A DNA stretch of 7,272 nt. It comes from Phycisphaera mikurensis NBRC 102666 (GTDB lineage Bacteria > Planctomycetota > Phycisphaerae > Phycisphaerales > SM1A02). The position numbers and the translations under genes were made by a program. Below, in pieces: positions 1 to 5,622 of this stretch. The notes beneath the pieces are model-generated. The model was not told the DNA's origin and did not search any database. It saw only the letters and a program-made list of their open reading frames with translations. How positions within the stretch are numbered: position 1 is the stretch's first letter; every line of letters starts with the position of its first letter. The stretch spans positions 1 through 7,272 of the forward strand of contig CAMBSR010000111.1 of NCBI GenBank assembly GCA_945870475.1, read 5' to 3'.

Positions 1-389
1 GCGTGCAGCAGGCCGTGGAGTGCGTAGAGGAGGAGTTCCCCGCGCGTGCCGTGCGCGGTGCCCTGCCCACGGCGCGCGGCCTCGTCCACGCAGACGGCCA
101 CGTCGACGTCGACCGGCTGCCCGGGCTCGTTCTGCGCGAAGGTCAACACATCGGTGGTGGAATCAAGGCCCATGTGGCGCGCATGGAGCGCGCACATGCG
201 CGGGTCGTGGACGAACTCCACGGCAGCGCGTACCACCGGGAAACCGAGCAGCGGGATGATGCGCGCCACGGCTGCCGCAATCCATTCACGATCCGCAGCC
301 GGCAGGTCCGCAAGCGCCGGGCCGGTGAATTCCACCGGCGAGGGCACTTCCGGGCGAGCCGGCGTTCGACTGGGGCCGTCGGGATCCAC
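1..389 (-). CDS. ybeY: YbeY endoribonuclease / rRNA maturation factor, partial (3' end outside window)
   Basis: Single-strand-specific, metal-dependent endoribonuclease of the UPF0054 family, needed for 16S rRNA 3'-end maturation and ribosome quality control in the cytoplasm. The minus-strand frame is open from the window edge. It shows the family order: an EFVHDPRMCALHARHMG stretch (about residues 59-74), then STTDVLTFAQ (77-86, the usual TDVLSFP), then a DVAVCVDEAARR strand and helix (96-107), then HGLLH (125-129), the first two metal-binding histidines of the HGxLHxxGYDH motif. The rest of that motif lies outside the window. The GTG at 389 sits 5 nt after the nuoF stop, with AGAGG directly in front, which is too close for an ideal ribosome site. 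In-frame GTGs at 347 and 335 are alternative starts that would trim a poorly conserved N-terminus. It is probably co-transcribed with and translationally coupled to nuoF. The family call is firm; the start is uncertain. Confidence 0.86.
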   Translation of the reverse strand, partial: MDPDGPSRTPARPEVPSPVEFTGPALADLPAADREWIAAAVARIIPLLGFPVVRAAVEFVHDPRMCALHARHMGLDSTTDVLTFAQNEPGQPVDVDVAVCVDEAARRGQGTAHGTRGELLLYALHGLLH

Positions 390-394
390 CCTCT

Positions 395-1753
395 TCAGCG
401 CCCCGCCGTCGCGGACACGTAGACCGGCACGAAGCGCGGCGACACGCGCTTCTCGAACTCGGGCCGGAACTTGTTGACGATGGTGCGGATGGCCCAGTTG
501 TTGCCGTCGGCCAGGCCGCAGATGGTGGTGCCGGGCGTGAGGCCCATGCTGCCGGCGATCTCGAGCAGCATGTCCAGGTCCTGCGTGGTGCCTGCCCCCT
601 TCTCGATGCGGGTCAGGAGCTTGAGCAGCCAGCCGCTGCCTTCGCGGCACGGCGTGCACTGGCCGCAGCTCTCCGCCTTGAAGAAGCGGCTGATGTTGCG
701 GGCCACGGCCACCATGTCGGTGTCCTCGTCGAAGACCGTCGGGCACGCGGTGCCCAGGCCCAGGACGTCGTACTTGCGGCCGATGTCGAAGTCCATGGGC
801 GCGTCGTACTGGTCGGTGCCCAGGACGCCCATGGAGACGCCGCCGGCGATGGCGGCCTTGAACTTCTTGCCGTTGCGCATGCCGCCGCAGTGCTTCTCCA
901 CCAGCATGCGGAGCGGGATGCCCAGCTCCAGCTCGTAGGTGTTCGGCTTGTTGACGTGGCCGCTCACGCCCATGAGCTTGGTGCCGTAGCTCGGCATGCC
1001 GCCCGGGAGGGTGCTCTCGACGCCGAGCTTCTTCCACCAGTCCACGCCGTGCTCCAGGATGGGCACCGCGGCGGCGAGCGTCTCGACGTTGTTGATGATG
1101 GTCGGGCGGCCGAAGAGGCCCTTCACCGCCGGGAACGGCGGCTTCACGCGCGGCCAGCCGCGCTTGCCCTCGATGGCCTCCAGGAGCGCCGTCTCCTCGC
1201 CGCAGATGTACGCGCCGGCCGAGCGGTGCAGCACCACGTCCACCGCGAGCTTGGACGCGCCGCGCATCAGGCCCTGCTTGCCGAAGATGCCGTTCTTGTA
1301 CGCCTCCTCCAGCGCCTTCTGGAACACCTTGGCCTGGTGGTGGTACTCGCCGCGGATGAAGAAGTACGCCGTCTGCATCTGGCACGCGTAGGCGGCGATG
1401 GCGATGCCCTCGAGCACGGCGTGCGGATCGAAGTCCACGAGCAGGCGGTCCTTGAAGGTGCCGGGCTCGGCCTCGTCGCAGTTGATGGCCAGGTACCGCG
1501 GGCCGCCGTCGGCCGGGGGCAGGAAGCTCCACTTGAGGCCGGCCGGGAAGCCCGCGCCGCCGCGACCGCGCAGGACCGCGCCCTTCACCTGCTCGACGAT
1601 CTCCGCCGGCTGCATGGCGATGGCCTTCTCGAGCGTCTTGTAGCCGCCGGTGGCGACGTACTGGTCGTACCAGACGGTGGTGCGCTGGGCACGGTCCTCG
1701 GGAATGCGCTTGGTGAGGACGGGCGTGGGCTTGAAGTCTGCGGAGGTGGGCAT
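395..1753 (-). CDS. nuoF: NADH-quinone oxidoreductase subunit F (NADH/FMN-binding subunit of complex I)
   Basis: This subunit oxidises NADH at the tip of the peripheral arm of complex I and passes electrons through FMN to the iron-sulfur chain; it works with NuoE. The product is 452 residues, slightly longer than usual. RGRGGAGFPAGLKW (62-75) is the glycine-rich FMN/NADH loop. NCDEAEPGTFKDR (91-103) and GEETALLEAIEG (185-196) are further nucleotide-site signatures. The [4Fe-4S] (N3) ligands are C363, C366 and C369 in SCGQCTPCREG plus C412 in TTICGLADG. The ATG at 1753 follows the 80-residue gene by 24 nt; only a weak purine-rich site lies in front, so translation may depend on the gene ahead. 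ybeY starts 5 nt after its stop where nuoG often follows in other bacteria. Nothing is missing or broken. Confidence 0.97.
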   Translation of the reverse strand: MPTSADFKPTPVLTKRIPEDRAQRTTVWYDQYVATGGYKTLEKAIAMQPAEIVEQVKGAVLRGRGGAGFPAGLKWSFLPPADGGPRYLAINCDEAEPGTFKDRLLVDFDPHAVLEGIAIAAYACQMQTAYFFIRGEYHHQAKVFQKALEEAYKNGIFGKQGLMRGASKLAVDVVLHRSAGAYICGEETALLEAIEGKRGWPRVKPPFPAVKGLFGRPTIINNVETLAAAVPILEHGVDWWKKLGVESTLPGGMPSYGTKLMGVSGHVNKPNTYELELGIPLRMLVEKHCGGMRNGKKFKAAIAGGVSMGVLGTDQYDAPMDFDIGRKYDVLGLGTACPTVFDEDTDMVAVARNISRFFKAESCGQCTPCREGSGWLLKLLTRIEKGAGTTQDLDMLLEIAGSMGLTPGTTICGLADGNNWAIRTIVNKFRPEFEKRVSPRFVPVYVSATAGR

Positions 1754-1777
1754 GGGTTGCTCTGCGTGCTTGGTCTG

Positions 1778-2020
1778 TCAGGCCTTCGGCGGTGCGCCGT
1801 CGGCGGTCTTGGCGGAGGGCTCCGTCCCGGGCGGGAGGACCACTTCCTCGATCACGGTCCTCCGGAGGACCACGCCGTCGGGGCGCTGTTCCTCGGTGAC
1901 CTCCTTGCGGACCTCGACGCGCTCGGTGCGCGCGTTCGGGTCGGAGACGATGGCGTCGACGATGTGCCCGAAGAACGCGCCGATGCTCCGGGCGAGCGGC
2001 GGATCCTCGGGCGCGTTCAT
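1778..2020 (-). CDS. small conserved-looking protein of unknown function inside the nuo operon
   Basis: This 80-residue protein starts with ATG at 2020, one base after the nuoE TGA (2024-2022), so it is almost certainly translated by coupling to nuoE. It has an N-terminal RSIGAFFGHIVDAIVSDP segment (about 11-28), mildly hydrophobic and too polar to be a clear membrane helix. Next comes a charged stretch with RTERVEVRKEVTEEQ (31-45) and VVLRRTVIEEVVLPPG (50-65), which alternates charged and branched residues like beta strands, then a low-complexity Ala/Pro/Lys tail. There are no cysteines or known metal motifs. I do not recognise a named family, although I have an impression of similar short proteins next to nuoE in planctomycetes. 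Location suggests a role linked to assembly or function of the NADH-dehydrogenase module, but that is inference. It could also be a lineage-specific passenger gene. Confidence 0.78.
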   Translation of the reverse strand: MNAPEDPPLARSIGAFFGHIVDAIVSDPNARTERVEVRKEVTEEQRPDGVVLRRTVIEEVVLPPGTEPSAKTADGAPPKA

Positions 2021-2021
2021 C

Positions 2022-2600
2022 TCAGTGATGGCCTCCGGGCGTGCCGTGCTTGGTGTCGGCCTGCGCCCCAGCCTGTGCCTGGTCAATGAGCTTGTCGAGC
2101 TTCTCCACCGTGAGCTGCTCGTGGAGCGTCTCGTTGAAGAGCGCCACCGGGGCGGTGTCGCAGCTGCCGAGGCAGTCCATGGCGAGGAGCGTGAAGCGGC
2201 CGTCGTCGGAGGTCTCGCCGGCGGCAATGCCGAGGCGCTCGCGCGCGCGCTCGAGGAGCTTGGTGCTGCTGCAGGTGCACTGCTCGCAGGCGATCGAGTG
2301 GCAGACGCCGATGGTCATCACGCCGCGCTCCTCGATGGTGAACTCGTCGTAGAAGCTCACGGTGTCGAGGACGTCCGCGGGCGAGATGCCCAGGAACTCC
2401 GCAATCTCCAGCTGCGCCTGGTACGGCACGTGGCGGTACGCATGCTGCACGTCGTGCAGGATGGGCATCAGCGCGCCCAGGCGCGTGGCGTACTTGGGCA
2501 GGACGTCGGCGGTCCAGCGCGCCTTCATGGCGGCGGTGGCGTAGGGTTCCGCGCGACGCGGGACCTGCATGGTGGCGGAGGGCTTGGTTGGCCAGGCCAT
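2022..2600 (-). CDS. nuoE: NADH-quinone oxidoreductase subunit E ([2Fe-2S] thioredoxin-like subunit)
   Basis: NuoE (24-kDa family) carries the [2Fe-2S] cluster N1a beside NuoF in the NADH-oxidising module of complex I. The product is 192 residues, a normal length. The N-terminal helical part includes LMPILHDVQHAYRHVP (44-59) and the family signature FLGISPADVLDTVSFYDEF (69-87). Expected cluster ligands are C100 and C105 in VCHSIAC, and C143 and C147 in DCLGSCDTAP. Two more cysteines, C108 and C110, follow C105, where this family often has a non-cysteine stretch. The start at 2600 is supported by AGAGGA about 9 nt upstream; an in-frame ATG at 2570 is the alternative. It lies 67 nt downstream of nuoD, and its stop is one base from the next start. 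The C-terminal 20 residues are polar and probably disordered. Confidence 0.96.
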   Translation of the reverse strand: MAWPTKPSATMQVPRRAEPYATAAMKARWTADVLPKYATRLGALMPILHDVQHAYRHVPYQAQLEIAEFLGISPADVLDTVSFYDEFTIEERGVMTIGVCHSIACEQCTCSSTKLLERARERLGIAAGETSDDGRFTLLAMDCLGSCDTAPVALFNETLHEQLTVEKLDKLIDQAQAGAQADTKHGTPGGHH

Positions 2601-2667
2601 GGTGATCGTTCCTCTGGGGCGTTGGTGGCGTCGGGGGTGCGGTGACGTGTTCGGGACGCGGCGCGGA

Positions 2668-4017
2668 TTACCTGTCGAGTTCCGCGGCGATGACGTTGAT
2701 GGAGCCGATCACCGCGATGGCATCGGACACCAGGTGCCCTTCCACGAGCTTCGGCAGCACGGAGTAGTTCACGAAGCACGGCGGGCGGGTGCGGACGCGC
2801 CACGGGTACTTGGTGCCGTCGCCGACGATGAAGTAGCCGAGCTCGCCGTTGGGGCTCTCGAACGGGAAGTAGCCCTCGCCGATCGGCACCTTCCAGCCCT
2901 TGTTCCACATCATGAGCTCGAAGTTCTCGATGACGCCCTCGATGCTGCCGTAGATGTTCGCCTTGTCGGGCTGGGTGATCTTGGCGGAGTCGGTGGGGTT
3001 GAACGGGCCGGTGGGGATGCGGTCGATCAGCTGGTTGATGATGCGCGCGCTCTGCTTGATCTCCTCGACGCGCACCAGGTAGCGCGCGAAGCAGTCGCCG
3101 GTCTGGCAGACCACCACGTCGAACTTCGGTGCCTCGGCGCCCTCGCCGTCCCAGTTATCGGCGTAGCAGAGGACGGGCTCGTCCTTGCGGAGGTCGCGGC
3201 GCACGCCGGCGGAGCGCGCCATCGGGCCGGTGAGGCCCCAGGCGATGGCGTCCTGCTTGCTGATGGCGCCCACGCCCTCGAGGCGGTCGATGAAGATGCG
3301 GTTGCGGGTGAGGAGCGTCTCCATGTCCTTCACGGCCCGCGGGAGCCGCTCGTTCACGAAGTGCTTGATCATGCGCTTGAACGTGTCGTCGCACGGGATG
3401 TCGCGCCATGCGCCGCCCACGCGCGTCCAGTCCGGGTGGAAGCGCTGGCCGCTGATGTACTCCACGATGTCGTAGATGAACTCGCGCTCGTTGAAGCCGT
3501 ACAGGAAGCCCGTGAATCCGCCGAGGTCGAGCGCCGCGGCGCCGACGCACAGCAGGTGGTTCTGGATGCGCCCGAGCTCCGCCATGATGGTGCGGACCAC
3601 CTTGCAGCGCGGCGTCGGCTCGATGCCGAAGAAGCGCTCCACGCCGGTGTGGAAGGCGATGTCGTTGACGATCGGCGAGATGTAGTCCATCCGGCTGATC
3701 GTGCAGACGTACTGGTTGTAGTCGTGGTGCTCGCCGAGCTTCTCGAAGCCCGAGTGCAGGTAGCCGATGTGCGGCGTGACGCGCGCCACGCGCTCGCCGT
3801 CGAGCTCCATCACCAGGCGAAGCGTGGTGTGGGTGGCCGGGTGCTGGGGCCCGATGTTCAGGATCCAGCGGTCCGGCAGCTGGACGTGGTTGCGCAGGTA
3901 GTCCGGATTGTCCGAGTCGATGGTGACCAGTCCCTCCTTGCCGCCGCGCGGGCGGGCGTGGGACTGCTCCTCGACTTCGAGACCGTAGCCATGGTCAGGC
4001 TGAAGGGTGTACGGCAT
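2668..4017 (-). CDS. nuoD: NADH-quinone oxidoreductase subunit D (49-kDa-type, quinone-site subunit)
   Basis: NuoD forms the quinone-reduction cavity of complex I together with NuoB; it descends from [NiFe]-hydrogenase large subunits. The product is 449 residues, within the family range, with about 50 extra N-terminal residues before the conserved core. Core motifs are GPQHPATH (56-63), HIGYLHSGFEKLGEH (83-97), SRMDYISP (108-115), GFNEREFIYDIVEY (174-187), RVGGAWRDIP (199-208) and the closing NVIAAELDR. H63 and Y112 correspond to the histidine and tyrosine that bind the quinone headgroup in structurally studied homologues; both are present. It is the first gene of the visible operon: no nuoA, nuoB or nuoC lies upstream. 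The ATG at 4017 has no Shine-Dalgarno site but has TATACT 9 nt upstream, so the mRNA may begin at or near the start codon. Confidence 0.97.
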   Translation of the reverse strand: MPYTLQPDHGYGLEVEEQSHARPRGGKEGLVTIDSDNPDYLRNHVQLPDRWILNIGPQHPATHTTLRLVMELDGERVARVTPHIGYLHSGFEKLGEHHDYNQYVCTISRMDYISPIVNDIAFHTGVERFFGIEPTPRCKVVRTIMAELGRIQNHLLCVGAAALDLGGFTGFLYGFNEREFIYDIVEYISGQRFHPDWTRVGGAWRDIPCDDTFKRMIKHFVNERLPRAVKDMETLLTRNRIFIDRLEGVGAISKQDAIAWGLTGPMARSAGVRRDLRKDEPVLCYADNWDGEGAEAPKFDVVVCQTGDCFARYLVRVEEIKQSARIINQLIDRIPTGPFNPTDSAKITQPDKANIYGSIEGVIENFELMMWNKGWKVPIGEGYFPFESPNGELGYFIVGDGTKYPWRVRTRPPCFVNYSVLPKLVEGHLVSDAIAVIGSINVIAAELDR

Positions 4018-4026
4018 GGGGCAATA

Positions 4027-4032
4027 AGTATA
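4027..4032 (-). promoter_or_regulatory. candidate -10 element for the nuoD operon (leaderless type)
   Basis: TATACT on the minus strand ends 9 nt before the nuoD ATG. A start site 6-8 nt downstream would fall within a few bases of the start codon, and no Shine-Dalgarno sequence is present. I see no good -35 box at normal spacing. The match is to the TANNNT type of -10 element. Confidence 0.45.
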
Positions 4033-4097
4033 GGAGGCTCACCCGCCCCGGGGACGCCGGAATTCGGCTTTGGGAGGGCGCGGGGCGCATTTTGGAT

Positions 4098-4160
4098 GCA
4101 CACACGCCCCCAGGCGCGGGTGCGCTTGGGGGCGTGGAGTGTGGACGCCGGCCGAGGCCA
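4098..4160. repeat. hairpin repeat, copy 1 (GGGT loop, full length with second palindrome)
   Basis: The arms CACGCCCCCAGGCGC (4103-4117) and GCGCTTGGGGGCGTG (4122-4136) are complementary over 15 positions with one G-T wobble, enclosing loop GGGT. After a GAGTGTGGAC linker comes a second, smaller palindrome around CCGGCCGAGGCC. The element ends about 5 bases short of the stop codon of the nucleotidyltransferase gene that reads toward it (4165-4167). It lies between that gene and the nuoD promoter, where it could end transcription or insulate the nuo operon. No T-run follows the stem, so a standard intrinsic terminator is not shown. Confidence 0.88.
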
Positions 4161-4164
4161 GCGG

Positions 4165-4614
4165 CTATTGCTCTTCGAGGCGCGCTGCGTCGGCAATGTC
4201 CTGAGGGCGCCCCGAGGCGCGCTTGTTGCGGATGAGATCACCCCGCGAGATGTAGTGAGTTGCCGCGCCACCGTAGTTCCCCGGCTCGCAATGGGCGCGC
4301 ACTTCATCCCAAGTGACGCCGTCAATGGACGTCAGGACATCAATTCGCCCTGGCGGGAAACCCAATTGAATCACTCGGTCCTTTCGCGAAAGATCGTCTT
4401 GCGAAATACTCAACGATCCGAGCCCGAAATCTTTGAGCGCTTGCATGACGCGCGCAGCATTCTCCGGTGTGGCATGAATGAGAACATCGATGTCACCCGT
4501 GTAACGCGGAAATCCGTGATGCGCCAAGGCCACGCCGCCGACGATCACGTATTCAGCGCCGTTGGCGTTCAGTGACAACAGCCACTCGAGCCAGTCTTGG
4601 TTGTGGGCCATCAT
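4165..4614 (-). CDS. DUF6036/AbiEii-like nucleotidyltransferase domain protein
   Basis: A 149-residue protein of the polymerase-beta nucleotidyltransferase superfamily. It opens with a leucine-rich helix (DWLEWLLSLNANGAEYVIVGG, about 7-27), then the family signature: GG (26-27), GFPRYTGDIDVLI (34-46) with the metal-binding pair D41/D43, and a likely third acidic residue D92 in GRIDVLTS. The C-terminal LIRNKRASGRPQDIADAARLE (128-147) is typical of these proteins. Such domains transfer nucleotides to proteins or RNA and are common in toxin-antitoxin and phage-defence loci; the substrate here is unknown. AGAGGAG immediately upstream of two consecutive ATGs (4614, 4611) supports this start rather than a longer reading through copy 2 of the hairpin repeat. 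It overlaps the preceding small gene by 62 nt. Base composition looks less GC-rich than in the nuo genes, consistent with an accessory gene. Confidence 0.85.
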   Translation of the reverse strand: MMAHNQDWLEWLLSLNANGAEYVIVGGVALAHHGFPRYTGDIDVLIHATPENAARVMQALKDFGLGSLSISQDDLSRKDRVIQLGFPPGRIDVLTSIDGVTWDEVRAHCEPGNYGGAATHYISRGDLIRNKRASGRPQDIADAARLEEQ

Positions 4615-4762
4615 GCTCCTCTCGCAAGCGGTCAAGTTCTGCCATTCGCTCGTCGGCCGGGCGCGACATCCAATATGCCATGTCTCGCCGACCAGCTTCC
4701 GGGTCATGCAATGGGCCAACGTGAATCGGCCATTGGCTGCGGTCATTGCGGGCAGAAGACAT
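4553..4762 (-). CDS. small partner protein of the DUF6036-type nucleotidyltransferase
   Basis: A 69-residue soluble, charged protein. Its core, DMAYWMSRPADERMAELDRLREEH (about 27-50), matches a pattern I know from short proteins encoded just before such nucleotidyltransferases: an aromatic-Trp-x-Ser-Arg-x-x-x-Glu-Arg turn followed by an amphipathic helix. The tail PRLARVAVVTERQ is also of the expected kind. The ATG at 4762 is chosen because TACAAT lies 7 nt in front with no Shine-Dalgarno site, and because a longer reading would run into the hairpin repeat. The frame ends inside the next gene, a 62-nt overlap, so the two are translationally linked. Its role is unknown; it may be an antitoxin-like or substrate partner. 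A spurious frame is possible but unlikely given the motif and position. Confidence 0.68.
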   Translation of the reverse strand: MSSARNDRSQWPIHVGPLHDPEAGRRDMAYWMSRPADERMAELDRLREEHDGPQPRLARVAVVTERQRR

Positions 4763-4769
4763 GAACCGG

Positions 4770-4775
4770 ATTGTA
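4770..4775 (-). promoter_or_regulatory. candidate -10 element for the small protein/nucleotidyltransferase pair
   Basis: TACAAT on the minus strand is followed by 7 bases and then the ATG at 4762, with no ribosome-binding site between. This is the spacing expected for a leaderless transcript. No convincing -35 box is seen. It also supports the choice of start. Confidence 0.5.
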
Positions 4776-4804
4776 CCTGCCGATGCTTGCGAGATGACAT
4801 GAAC

Positions 4805-4849
4805 ACCAACGCACACACGCCCCCAGGCGCGTGAGCGCTTGGGGGCGTG
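4805..4849. repeat. hairpin repeat, copy 2 (GTGA loop, short form)
   Basis: The arms CACGCCCCCAGGCGC (4816-4830) and GCGCTTGGGGGCGTG (4835-4849) enclose loop GTGA, a GNRA-type tetraloop if transcribed rightward. The left flank CCAACGCACA is shared with copy 3. The right flank lacks the GAGTGTGGAC linker and second palindrome found in the other three copies, so this is a short form or a truncated copy. It lies in the 161-bp gap between the two divergently transcribed nucleotidyltransferase modules, roughly 40 bp upstream of the leftward -10 candidate. Confidence 0.88.
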
Positions 4850-4910
4850 AACGCCATTCACCGCCAGAACCGCCCCGCCACCTGCTCTTCCTTCCCGCCT
4901 GATACCGCGG

Positions 4911-4916
4911 TAACCT
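4911..4916 (+). promoter_or_regulatory. candidate -10 element for mntA-hepT
   Basis: TAACCT is followed by 7 bases and the GTG start of mntA at 4924; the intervening bases are pyrimidine-rich and hold no Shine-Dalgarno site. TTCCTT 17 bp upstream is a weak -35 candidate. The match is modest, but the spacing repeats the pattern seen before two minus-strand genes. Confidence 0.35.
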
Positions 4917-4923
4917 CTCTCCC

Positions 4924-5217
4924 GTGATCACCCTCCCGGAAGTCCTCGCTGAACTTCGCAAGCTCCAATCGGAACTCGCGCGACGTCACGTGGCCCGCAT
5001 TGGAGTCTTCGGCTCGATTGCACGCGGCGAGGCAACGCCGCAGTCCGACATTGATGTCTTGGTTGAAATGACAGATGAAGGCGACTTGTTCGATCTTGTC
5101 TCCGTGAAGACTCTGCTCGAGCGCACCTTTGGCCAGTCCGTCGACGTCGTACCAGTCGGCGGCCTGAAGCAGGACGTCCGCGACATCATCCTTCGGGAAG
5201 TGCGATATGCCGCGTGA
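4924..5217 (+). CDS. mntA: MntA-type nucleotidyltransferase antitoxin
   Basis: A 97-residue minimal nucleotidyltransferase. The catalytic signature is G30-S31, ten residues, then D42-I43-D44 (within GSIARGEATPQSDIDVLVE), with a third acidic residue D74 in SVDVVPV. In characterised MntA-HepT (type VII) systems this enzyme uses ATP to AMPylate a tyrosine of the HEPN toxin HepT and so neutralises it. Here the Rx4HxY target motif is present in the next gene, which supports the pairing. It starts with GTG, without a Shine-Dalgarno site, close to a -10-like motif. Its TGA overlaps the hepT ATG region by 11 nt, giving translational coupling. Length is normal for the family and all catalytic positions are intact, so it should be active. 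Confidence 0.92.
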   Translation: MITLPEVLAELRKLQSELARRHVARIGVFGSIARGEATPQSDIDVLVEMTDEGDLFDLVSVKTLLERTFGQSVDVVPVGGLKQDVRDIILREVRYAA

Positions 5218-5563
5218 CGATGCGGCACGGCTCGGGGACATCATCGAGGCATGCGATCGGATCACGAACCGGGTCGCTGGGCTGGACCATGCGTCGTTTG
5301 CAGCGAACGATCTCGTGATTCGCGCGGTGCTCTACGACTTTGCGGTGATCGGCGAGGCGGCCAAAGGGGTTTCGCCACAACTTCGCCTCGCGCACCCTGA
5401 TGTCCCTTGGTCGGACATGGCCGGCATGCGCGACATCGTGATTCACCAGTACTTCGGCGTGGACGCCAAACTTGTGTGGCGCGCCGCGAGCGTCAGCGTG
5501 CCTCGGGTCGTCGGACAATTGCGTGGACTGCCCCCCAACGCACACACGCCCCCAGACGCGTGA
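5207..5563 (+). CDS. hepT: HepT-like HEPN ribonuclease toxin (DUF86)
   Basis: A 118-residue all-helical HEPN protein. HepT toxins are RNases held inactive by AMPylation by MntA. The active-site motif Rx4HxY is R75-DIVI-H80-Q-Y82; Y82 is the expected modification site. Upstream helices include IRAVLYDFAVIGEAAKGVSPQLR (38-60), typical of the family, and MAGMRDIVIHQYFGVD (71-86) is the most conserved block. It overlaps mntA by 11 nt; GGGAAG lies 6-7 nt before the ATG. The last eight residues, NAHTPPDA, are encoded by the left flank and left arm of hairpin repeat copy 3, and the TGA (5561-5563) lies in the loop. The natural end was probably near GQLRGLPP, so the tail is likely an acquired extension outside the conserved domain. 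Confidence 0.92.
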   Translation: MPRDDAARLGDIIEACDRITNRVAGLDHASFAANDLVIRAVLYDFAVIGEAAKGVSPQLRLAHPDVPWSDMAGMRDIVIHQYFGVDAKLVWRAASVSVPRVVGQLRGLPPNAHTPPDA

Positions 5564-5610
5564 GCGCTTGGGGGCGTGGAGTGTGGACACCGGCCGAGGC
5601 CGGCGTGGAG
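5535..5610. repeat. hairpin repeat, copy 3 (GTGA loop, full length, overlaps the 3' end of hepT)
   Basis: The arms at 5545-5559 and 5564-5578 enclose GTGA. The left arm differs from copy 2 by one base (A5556), which makes one A-C mismatch beside the G-T wobble. The linker GAGTGTGGAC and palindrome CCGGCCGAGGCCGG follow. Against copy 4 the segment 5545-5610 has only three mismatches and no gaps. It lies between convergent genes: it contains the hepT stop codon and ends 12 bases before the stop of the leftward secreted-protein gene, so it could serve both as a transcription end. Confidence 0.9.
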
Positions 5611-5622
5611 TGCAGCGTGATG

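Noticed and set aside
890..2089. Long plus-strand frames opposite the nuo genes (for example 890-2089 and 2569-4575).
   Set aside because: They are antisense to clear nuo genes, are dominated by Ala, Arg, Val and His, and match the usual shadow frames of high-GC coding DNA.
4614..4857. Longer N-terminus for the DUF6036-type nucleotidyltransferase (start at 4857).
   Set aside because: The extension reads through the hairpin repeat and the small gene in another frame; a strong AGAGGAG site supports the start at 4614.
4098..5610. Integron attC sites: hairpins separating gene modules look cassette-like.
   Set aside because: The arms lack the RYYYAAC / GTTRRRY core-site pair, the modules read in different directions, and no integrase is present.
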